Source: Eutreptiella sp. 'Long Island Sound 2002'
Taxonomy: Eukaryota; Euglenozoa; Euglenophyceae; Eutreptiales; Eutreptiaceae
Direction: 5' to 3'
Length of the DNA: 64,000 nt
NCBI GenBank assembly: GCA_964036045.1
Contig: OZ038400.1
Location: 9,572,513-9,636,512 of the forward strand
The notes beneath the pieces were generated by a model. It had not been told where the DNA came from and ran no database searches. It was given only the letters and a program-made list of their open reading frames with translations. Both the position numbers and the translations under genes were made by a program. Shown here piece after piece: positions 56,190 through 64,000 of the stretch; the first letter of the stretch is position 1; each line of letters opens with the position of its first letter.

Positions 56190-56675
56190 ATGTTTCCCCT
56201 CTTGGTCTTAGACCTCGATTTCTTTATCATGGCCCTTGCCGCTACCCATGCTTGGTGCAAGCACCATCAAAAGCTCCTTGGGATTCGTCCCCTTGGCGGA
56301 CCCGAGGGGTTTACGGTGGCTGACACCTCGGTGAGGAGCCCTGTGGCGAGTCACTTTCACACGGGTGTGGATTTTGGACTCATCATCCATAAATCCCCCT
56401 TCATGGTCGAAGACAAGGACCCCTTGGTTCTCAGCAACTACATCTTTGAGTTGCTTGAGGTAAATCCAGGGGTTGTTTGGATTTTTGATCGAGCTCCATC
56501 TGGAGGATGTGGAGGTGGTGGTGGAGTCCGTCACAGGCCACGCCGAGAAGGGTGCGGGGACCAAGACGACCCTCCATGTGGGTTAGGAGGAAGAGGAGGA
56601 CGAAGGGGAGGGCGAGGAGGAGGAGGCGGTGGGGGGCGGGAGGGGGGAAGGACAAGCCCCACCACCCCCTCATGA
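56190..56675 (+). CDS. Plus-strand open frame with glycine/arginine-rich tail, unknown
   Basis: A 161-codon plus-strand frame: first part HAWCKHHQKLLGIRPLGGPE and GVDFGLIIHKSPFMVEDKDP, then IFELLEVNPGVVWIFDRAPS, then an R/G-rich tail made by the purine tract at 56500-56660. The minus strand is also open across much of this (RWSSIKNPNNPWIYLKQLKD). I cannot choose between the strands, and the tail is a by-product of the purine tract. No family recognised. Confidence 0.25.
   Translation: MFPLLVLDLDFFIMALAATHAWCKHHQKLLGIRPLGGPEGFTVADTSVRSPVASHFHTGVDFGLIIHKSPFMVEDKDPLVLSNYIFELLEVNPGVVWIFDRAPSGGCGGGGGVRHRPRREGCGDQDDPPCGLGGRGGRRGGRGGGGGGGREGGRTSPTTPS
56500..56660 (+). repeat. Polypurine tract (GGAGGA-rich)
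   Basis: About 160 bp that is heavily purine on the plus strand (GGAGGAAGAGGAGGACG, GGCGAGGAGGAGGAGGCGG). Such tracts can form triplex or G-quadruplex structures. Confidence 0.7.
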
Positions 56676-57859
56676 TTGGTGTGCAAAAGGTAAGAATTAG
56701 ACTTGGTAAGAGGAAGGGGAAGACGGATGGTTGGTTTCCCCAACCCCTCACCCACAACACCCGCCGGGCCCGGTGCCCCTGCACAATGGTTTGTTGCTCC
56801 AAGAGGATCTTGCTCTTGCCCGTCCAGCGCACCACATCAATAAGATGTCTCCTTTTTGTAGGAACATGAATCGCAATCGTGACCGTGTTCTTCATCCGGC
56901 AAAGGACAATCCAATTCCGGTTCCGACCCCGATCCCAGGATTCGGCCGCGCGGCTCACGTCGTGGTGATAGAGCATGCAAAGGAGGCCGCATCCGGTCGT
57001 GCATTGGGGTGGTAGATCCCAAGGAGCGAAGTGCCGTCGATTCAGCGCATCCCGTCCTGAGGTACCATCCCTCCCCTTGCACTCTACATGGGGAGCCATC
57101 AAATGCCCTAGTCCCATTGGCGGGACCGGCCAAGAGGGAATCCTTGCACTACACGTGCACTACACGCACAGTGCGCGCTACTTTTAGACTAGATCCCCCC
57201 TGAGGAGCCTCCAGGCATGCCCCTTCCAAGCGGCCTTAAAATTAGGCGACCCCCACTACCATGGCCTTGGGGGTGTAAATTAGCCGAAGGGTGTAAAAGT
57301 TGCAATCTGACATGGAAAATCTTTTTTTAGTTTTTTCACTGAAAAATATTGCTTCCAAATTTGATGGGTTTTACTCTCCTTAAACTTGTGTGTGCTGGAA
57401 TTCCTTGTGCCTTAACATTGTGTACCGACACAATATCACACAATCATGTCGGACATCTGACATCAACATTGCACAACCCTCCTCCCATACATAGTCATCT
57501 TGGAATTTGGAAAACCTGAATGGCTATGCGAAAAAGGGAGCACATGAACAACATGCTAGAAGTTGTGCTCCAGAGGTTTGTGAAAATCTCTGAACTATTG
57601 AGAGATGGAATCCAAAGTAAGGTGTGTTGTGTACATTAGACTGGGGTGTGCACCCCTCGTATTCAGTTGGAATTTTGATCAAGAAGGATGGATGACACGT
57701 TGGCGATATGAGTCCACAACTACATTTCTTGAACTTGTAGGTTTGCTTTGGTGGTAAACCAGTCGGCTGACTCTCTCCCCGCAACACATCTCTGATATTG
57801 TGAAAAAGCACAGCAACAAATGTGCAACATTCTGACCGACATTTCTGAGGTTGTCCACT

Positions 57860-58141
57860 CCACGACTACCAAGCACGAGAACCGAACACCTGCACTTGGG
57901 GATAGACCGGAGGTCCGCACATGTGTGCAGAAGATGGGCGCAAACCGTATGGAATTTGAGCATCAAATTTGGATACCACGTGACGGAGACGAACCGTTTG
58001 CTGTGTTGCTGGTGGTGGTCGAATGTCGCGAGCGGTGCAAAATCCCTGACGTTTGTGGCGCATTTGAAAGAGTATGAAAATGCAGCACGGCAGTCCGACA
58101 GTGGGGAAATGCTGGACGAGGATTTGGAAGAGATGGCCTGA
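57860..58141 (+). CDS. Possible F-box-like 3' exon, plus strand
   Basis: A plus-strand frame reads RRSAHVCRRWAQTVWNLSIK, which resembles the second half of an F-box (S-x-VC+RW), then SNVASGAKSLTFVAHLKEYE and an acidic end GEMLDEDLEEMA before TGA. F-box proteins recruit substrates to SCF ubiquitin ligases. No upstream exon with the LP..IL half was found, and the alternative frame (FAVLLVVVECRERCKIPDVC) is also open. If correct this is the only convincing plus-strand gene piece. Confidence 0.3.
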   Translation, partial: PRLPSTRTEHLHLGIDRRSAHVCRRWAQTVWNLSIKFGYHVTETNRLLCCWWWSNVASGAKSLTFVAHLKEYENAARQSDSGEMLDEDLEEMA

Positions 58142-58419
58142 GGATGATGATGTCTGCGAAGACGTGTTCGACATGGGGGGAGGAGATAACCTACTACGTC
58201 AGCCAGTTTGAAAGCTCTTGGGAAAAAAGAAAAGGGCATGCCGAGGTAAACTAACGGGTGGCAAGCACCGGGTGGTGTGTTCAGGTCCAAATTGTCACAA
58301 AAATGAAGCACTGCAAGTGAAGATGATGTCAATGGATGAATAAAGGGGAGGGTACCTGCACCACGCACACACCGCACGCTACTTTTGCGGTGTGTACACC
58401 CAGAACGTCCTGATTTTAC

Positions 58420-58718
58420 CGAAATGGCTCCTGAGGAGAGCAAACACTTTGGCGACAAAAATGTGATTTAACACCCCTCCTTCCCACAAACATAGCACAA
58501 TCAAGAGCACAATACACTTGGCACTCGCTTCATAGTCTTTGAAATGGCCCTTGGCCCACAACACGTTCCCCCTGGATTTTGCCAAATAGCTGTGCCTTCT
58601 GCGCTGCGTCAGATGCTGCCCCTAATGCATGTCTGGAGGACATCTTTGTGGCAAAGCCATCGAGCATCAGCTCATAGTACGTGTGTTCCTCATCCGTGGT
58701 ACCGTCTGCCCACACCCC
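58420..58718 (-). CDS. Exon of unknown protein with G-run frame break
   Basis: From a CCCCTGGCAG acceptor to a GTAAAA donor. The 5' frame is GVWADGTTDEEHTYYELMLD, GFATKMSSRHALGAASDAAQ, KAQLFGKIQ; the 3' frame is GNVLWAKGHFKDYEASAKCI, VLLIVLCLWEGGVL, AKVFALLRSHFG. The switch falls exactly on a run of five C (58568-58572; five G in gene sense): four would keep frame. It is probably another exon of the gene at 54.8-55.6 kb, since it lies upstream on the same strand, but that link is inference. Confidence 0.5.
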
Positions 58719-58719
58719 C

Positions 58720-59715
58720 TGCCAGGGGAGGGCCGTAGGTGAGGTGCAGAAAACAGCACAAGGGGAAAGAAAAAGTTGTCCGTGCACGTGGAAAACGCGC
58801 GCACCGCGCGCGCACCGCGTGGTGCACCGCGCGGGCGTCTTTCTCTGGGAGATCAGTGGAAGACTTGGATGTTGTCGGTGGAGGGTTCGTCGGTGGTCAG
58901 CTCAATTGCTTCACACAGGGCGCAGACAAGTGTTTTGGGGGTATCACATATTTGTGGTTAGTGCATGTGAAAATAGGGCGAGCATAACTTTGTCATCGAT
59001 GGCATTTGCTGTACTTGCCGCTAGACATAAGGCACAACCCTAAGGATGCTGCAGTATCATGGCAGAGCCCTGGGGCATAACGCCCTTAACGTGATTGCCT
59101 GGAGCAGGGGTCGCCAATAGCATTGTTTCAACTGTCCACACAGTGGCAAGGAGAACATCAGTATGCCCGTCAAGGCCAGGAACCTGGCACAATAGGGTAC
59201 TGGAGTCTGGTACCCATTATAATACCACACATCATTGAATAGAACGAAAAATTGGCTTAATCATTGATAGGCAATGCACCTTTCAATCGTGTCAACGTTC
59301 TGCCCGACTCATCATTGGTACAATACATGAAGCTACACAACTTATTGTGCACCACACAACGAATTCTGCACATGGGTGGGGCGCGCCATGTGGCTCAGAA
59401 CGCAATTTTGGGGATCCCTGGTCCACATGCCAAACGCCCCCACCCCACCCACTTTTTGCAGTTCTCACCTCTCAAAGGAAGGCCTACAGGCGCATGCTGG
59501 CCCACAGTGCACCCTACACGGCTCAAAATGGCCCAACGCCGTCGGTTTGGGACCCCCGAAGTGTCTGGCCGGACCAACACTGGATTCGGGGTGTGGGGTG
59601 ACAACAGAACACTATTCTGGCCCGCAGGCACACGAAGTGCCGAGTTCTGTCGAATGCACATGCACACCAGCCTGACACACAAAACGACACAAAACAGCCG
59701 CGTATAGAAATCCAC
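58720..59715. other. No gene seen
   Basis: A CGCGCGCACCGCG-rich palindromic segment lies near 58797-58830. Otherwise ordinary composition, with no protein-like frame. Confidence 0.4.
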
Positions 59716-59718
59716 TCA

Positions 59719-60484
59719 TTGATAACCAGGATCCGCTTCGGCCTCAGCGTGGGCATTGCAACGCAACTTCCAGATATGCTCTTCCACCGTCTGCCTCGTG
59801 ACGAAGCGCCACACGTGCACTTCCTTCCGCGTCTGGCCGATCCGCCGGACCCGCGCGAGGGCCTGCCGCTCCCACGCCGCCGCAGTGCGCACCGTCTCCG
59901 CATCCATCGGGTGCACGAACACGACATGATTGGCCGCCGTCAAGTTGGCCCCCGCGGCGGCTCGCTGCAGCGAGAGCACCAGCACAAACGGGGCGTCGGG
60001 CCGGTCCTCCTCCTGGAAACGCTGCAGCACCGCCCCATCCCCAGCGCTGAGGGCGGGGGAGTGGGACCACGCGGCGCCCGAGAGGCGGAGGAACGGCACG
60101 CCGTGGGCCTGCAGGGCGCGCCAGACTTTCGCTTCGAGTCCCATCCACTGCACGAAGACCAGGGCCTTCGCCTTCGGGTCCCGCCGGCGGATGTCGCGCA
60201 GCCTTTCGGTCACGGCGTTCAGCTTGGACCCGTGCTGCTTCCAGGCCGTCGACATGTCCCTCGCAGGCCCCACGGCGGTGCCGGGCCTCGGCCCCGGGGG
60301 TTTGAGCTCCAGCACGACGGACGAGATCTGGGAAGCCTCCGCGGCACTCGGGGCACAGGGGGTTGCGGACGAGGGCCGCCCGGACGCACTCGCCATGAAA
60401 GACGTGGGAGCACGGCAGGATGGCCACGGTCCCGATCTCGAGGGTGCTCTCCAGGCAGATGGAGAGCGTTTTCTCATCGCCGGC
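59719..60484 (-). CDS. RING plus SNF2 helicase C-terminal exon (SHPRH-like)
   Basis: From a TCCCTTCAG acceptor the frame opens with a RING-H2 finger: LSICLESTLEIGTVAILPC then SHVFHGEC and LCPECRGGF. After a one-base frame change at 60330-60332 it continues QISSVVLELKPPGPRPG, KLNAVTERLRDI, AKALVFVQWMGLEAKVWRAL, LVLSLQRAAAGANLTAANHV, RVRRIGQTRKEVHVWRF and TVEEHIWKL. The latter are helicase C-terminal motifs (including the arginine-finger region R-x-x-R-x-GQ). RING followed by the C-terminal helicase lobe is the order in SHPRH/Rad5-type ubiquitin ligases that act in DNA-damage tolerance. The first zinc-ligand Cys of the RING is Leu. Stop TGA at 59719-59721 follows DPGYQ. Confidence 0.8.
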
Positions 60485-60499
60485 CTGAAGGGACAAGGA

Positions 60500-62480
60500 C
60501 GGCGGTCCCAACGAGCATAGATCCACCGTCTGCTATCACTGTACAGACATGCCACTAGCGTCCGGCAGGGAAACTGGTTCTCAGTAGGAATCGGCCCCGT
60601 ATCATAGGCCACTCAGTAATGCCCGCCCCACGCACTGGCCACCAGAACTCACTAGCAACATACTGCGTCCAGCGTGTGGCTCAGTAGGGCCCTGACCCTG
60701 CTTAAGGGGGCGGAACAACGCCCGTCCTTTGACAAAACGCCTGCCTGAATAGCGTGCAACATCATTCACATGAGGGGCGGACCCATTCATGCTGTGCGAC
60801 GCAGCCTTTGCACTGCGTGTTGCCGGCGCCTTCTTTTCGACGACCAGGCTTCGGTTCCAATGGTGCGCCGTCCCATTCGGTAACCGCGCCAACAATGCAC
60901 ATGCAGCCACACGTGTTGGTGCCACCAAGGCCCTGCTGCGGGGCCTGCCCAATCCTTCGTAATGGGGCAGGGGGGGGGGATTTCGTGCGGGGGAAATTTC
61001 GTCGCACCTTCAAATTTGTGCAGGGTAATGAGACACGGGAAATTTCGTCACACCCAAGCTTTGGTTCCTTGTGGACAACCGGTTGTGTGAAATTTTGGCA
61101 GGCCTCCTCAGAGATTAAAAGACGGCGACATTTGCAAAGAAGATGGACTTCCTCATGGTACTCCTTGCGTGGCAGTTGTAGGTGTACAATGTGTCCAGTG
61201 GGTCTGATAGGGATGAGCTAATGAAAGTTAAATTAAAGTTGTCCCAACCACATCCGTCAAAGAGGGGTATGTGCGCCTGTGACTGACTGATGGGGTCCCC
61301 CCTGATGCATGGACCCGTAGCAAAGAGTGCACCCTCCCCCCCCCCAGGCAACATCATGTCTCATCTATAGGGGAAGCATGGAAGGGAAGCAAGAGGTCTG
61401 GCGAGGCACAAAGAGCAGGAAGTTCCCCAAATTGCGCAAAAAATTCCGCGGGGAAAATTTCGCACCAAATTGAAAAACGAAATTTTCCCCACGAAATTGT
61501 CCACACACAACCCCCCCCCCCCCTGTAGTGGGTGGGTGTGTGCCAGTGATGGCAATGGCAGCCCATCGCAAGTGTGCACACGAGAGAACTACCATTGCAA
61601 CAAGCCAGCCCCTGCACTTGAAGGGGGTGTTGTAACACCCCCCCCCGCCCCGAACTTTGTGGATGACTCCAAGTTGCCCCCCAACCCCTTCTGCAGCCCA
61701 ACTGCCTTCCAGCCGTTTTGCAAACGCTAGGATGGCTGCTGAAACCGTTTCCCAGCCGCGAAAACCTGCTGTAGCAGCCACTCTTGAAGTCTCCTCTCAG
61801 CCTCCCTCCCCCTCAAGCGTAGTTCTCCCTCCCACCCCCCGGCCTTTCGCAGTAGGTTACCACCGCAAGACTCAGCCCCTCTAGTACGGATCTCGTGGCG
61901 CTGGCCTCCTGGTGAACTCGGCCCCTCCGCAAGGATAGTGTGGCCCTGGACCAAGCCTTTTTTTTAAGGGCTTGGATACCCTCCCACTAGTCCTGGGTTC
62001 GAATTCAGGGCGTTACAGTAAGAAGCAGTGGCGAGCCCTTCACGATTTGATGCATTGCATGTGGTTTGATATTGGGTAGGTACTGTGGACAAGGCGGTGA
62101 GTGGGTGCCTGCCTGCTTGACTGGAGCCCCCCCCCCCCCGCCTCCTAGGGTAGGGGTGGGACAAAAGCAGTGCCTGCCCTGAAAAAGTGCCTGCCTCTTC
62201 CAAGATTTCACCCCCCCCCCCCCCCCGCTATCACAAAAAAGGCTTGCCCTGGAACCAGGCCAGACCGGATTACCTGGACTTCAGCGTGGGGCCTTGGTGC
62301 CCCCATCGACACCAAGGGAAAGAGCGTGGGGTTCTGAAAATTAAAAAAGGCTGGGGCGGCAGAGCTTGCGTCAATGTTCGTGGTTGTGTGGGTCACCTAT
62401 GGCCACCCCCAAGATACAAACGGCAGTCCTTCTTCATTTCACAGTCATGCCAACACAAATACTTCTCTTACTACCCTGGG
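60500..62480. other. No confident gene
   Basis: Upstream exons of the SHPRH-like gene are expected here but none is recognised. A hairpin CCAAGCC-T8-GGCTTGG lies at about 61950-61976, just before a B-box-like GGTTCGAATTC near 61998. A small Pro/Ser-rich plus-strand frame at 61732-61884 is possible but unsupported. Confidence 0.4.
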
Positions 62481-62484
62481 CCAA

Positions 62485-63080
62485 CGTGGTAGGAATTTGG
62501 GCCATCTCAGGATGAATTTGAGCCATCTTGGTAGGAATTTGGGCCATCTCAGTGTAAATTTGAGCCATGTTGGTCGGAGCGTGGTCGTCTGAGTGTGAAT
62601 TTGAGCCATGTTGGTCGGAATTTGGAACATCTCACTTTTTTGGTGCCTTTTTCATGGCAGGAATTTGGGGCATCTCGGTGTGAATTTGAGCCATCTTGGT
62701 AAGAACTTGGGCCATCTCAACGTGAGTTTGGGCCATGATGGTAGGATTTTGGGCCATCTCAGTGTGAATTTGGGCCATGTTGGTAGGAATTTGGGCTATC
62801 TCAGTAGTTGAGACATCTTGGTAGGAAGTCGGGCCATCTCAGTATGAATTTGAGCCATGTTGGTAGGAAGTTGGGCCATCTCAGTGTGAATTTGGGCCAT
62901 CTTGGCCAGAATTTGGGCCATTTCAGTGTGAATTTGGGCCATCTCAGCGTAAATTTGAGCCATTTTGGTCGGAAGTCGGGGCATCACGGTTTGAATTTGA
63001 GCTATGTTGGCTCAAATATACCCTGAAATGGCCCAAGTTCTTGCTAACATGGCTCAAACCACACTCAGATGGCCCGTATG
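62485..63080. repeat. 21-bp minisatellite
   Basis: Nearly 600 bp of units alternating TTGGGCCATCT(C/T)(A/G)GT and GAATTTG(A/G)GCCAT, with a basic period of 21 nt. All frames therefore repeat every seven residues: minus strand MAQIHTE/MAQLPTN, plus strand LGHLSVN/LSHVGRN. Units drift but the period holds throughout, apart from a short interruption near 62632-62655. Confidence 0.9.
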
Positions 63081-63353
63081 TAGTAGTAGTAGCGGCATGT
63101 AGTTGTTCACTGCTTTGAGACAGGAGGGGAATCCTTCACCCATGGATGGATGGGTGGGTGGCTGAGAGTGGGACAGTTGCCCCTCTGCTCACAAAGGCTG
63201 CGGCTGTCCCCATGGGGTCCACTCCCATGCCGGCGCCAGCACGCCTCACGACACGTCTTTCCCGAGACTGTGAAGCTTGGAGGACTCTCCACCACTGCAA
63301 AGAAGGGGAGGGGATGCAAAACCCTCATGGCGCGCCTGCCCGCAGATCCTCAC

Positions 63354-63761
63354 CTGCTGCGTCAAGTTGCTCAGCTGCTGCATGTAGAACTCAAGGCTGC
63401 GGTGGGCCTTCTCCAGCAGCGCGGCCAGCTCCGCCACTCCGGTGCTCTCGTACCGGTGCCCGTTGATGCACATTACTCTTTTTCAACAACATCTCCCCTG
63501 AGAGCTCGACTGATGTCATCGAAAGTCGTTTTTGCGACAGCCGGCACTTGCTGACCATCGCTTCTTTTGAGCATCGTGACCTCCACTCGAGATATCATGT
63601 CTCCCCACCGAATGGCACCTTCGGATCCAAACGTTTGCGTAAATTGCCGCTGCCGAGGTGGGCCGCTTCTCGATACGGAGCCCAAGGTCCTCCTCCGACC
63701 AAAACTGATACTTGAAGGTCCGGGTCAGCTGATGGGTATTCTTGGAAACGTAATCGTTGTC
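63354..63761 (-). CDS. Exon of unknown protein running toward the right edge
   Basis: From a CCCTTTCACAG acceptor to a CAG-GTGAGG donor. Protein-like segments in three frames: DNDYVSKNTHQLTRTF, KYQFWSEEDLGLRIEKRP, then FGSEGAIRWGDMISRVEV, KRSDGQQVPAVAKTTFDDIS, RALRGDVVEK, then RVMCINGHRYESTGVAELAA and LLEKAHRSLEFYMQQLSNLT. The last switch falls on a five-T run (63479-63483; A in gene sense), the first near 63635-63645. With these, the exon is continuous and helical at its end. I do not recognise the family. Earlier exons lie beyond the window. Confidence 0.5.
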
Positions 63762-64000
63762 CTGTGAAAGGGGGCACGTGGAGGCAGGGAGAGAGTGGTA
63801 AGGTGGGGGAGGCTTGACACACACTTCGAGAACTGTGTACCCGAGGAGGTGTGGTGGGGGGGCGGTATGCCATAAAGGCCGAATGAGTATGCCGGCCGAT
63901 ACTTTCGGATGTTTGTGCAATAGCCTTTTCAGGAAGGGATCCTCCGCGTTTGGGTATGTGGGCTGGGAGGGGGGAGGAAAGTCCATGACCAACTGCTTTG

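Noticed and set aside
61732-61884. 50-codon plus-strand frame with a good ATG context
   Set aside because: Pro/Ser-rich, no homology recognised, no splice or promoter support.
62485-63080. Minisatellite as a CRISPR or leucine-rich-repeat gene
   Set aside because: A 21-bp period with no unique spacers; the seven-residue repeats in every frame reflect DNA period, not a known repeat protein.

Overview
This is a eukaryotic nuclear window. Protein-coding sequence is split into short exons with GT-AG introns and pyrimidine-rich acceptors. Intergenic and intronic DNA is crowded with simple repeats, long G/C homopolymers and transposon-like elements, and there is one 200-N assembly gap. The recognisable families are a receptor with a class III cyclase-like domain, an HPP membrane protein, an FCP-type HAD phosphatase, a WD40 protein and a SHPRH-like SNF2/RING protein. 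Together they fit a protist, plausibly a microalga; the exact lineage cannot be fixed from the sequence.

Layout. 1-11 kb: repeat-rich, no confident gene (a broken minus-strand coding relic at 1.6-2.0 kb; a possible exon near 10 kb). 11.0-14.2 kb: GC-extreme HPP-domain gene, minus strand, with a possible upstream exon. 14.2-30.7 kb: a repeat graveyard of TA-flanked, C/G-tipped inverted-repeat elements, dispersed families and microsatellites. 30.9-38.6 kb: exons of a WD40-repeat gene, interrupted by a hAT-like element at 33.3-34.2 kb. 39.5-42.6 kb: HAD phosphatase exons. 43.0-45.7 kb: further exons including a short algal-type module. 46.4-52.6 kb: the receptor cyclase gene, with a second hAT-like element in its large intron. 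54.8-58.7 kb: an unrecognised helical protein with frame breaks. 59.7-60.5 kb: RING plus helicase C-terminal exon. 62.5-63.1 kb: a 21-bp minisatellite. 63.35-63.76 kb: an exon of a gene that runs off the right edge.

Nearly all supported coding sequence is on the minus strand. Several exons need a one-base frame change, often at or beside a homopolymer. That suggests residual indels in a long-read assembly, or gene decay, and the two cannot be separated here.

The most unusual structure is a set of small elements whose tips are C-runs/G-runs placed directly beside TA dinucleotides. They have inverted tips just outside direct subterminal repeats of about 45-51 bp. Many of the G/C runs in the window are the ends of such elements.
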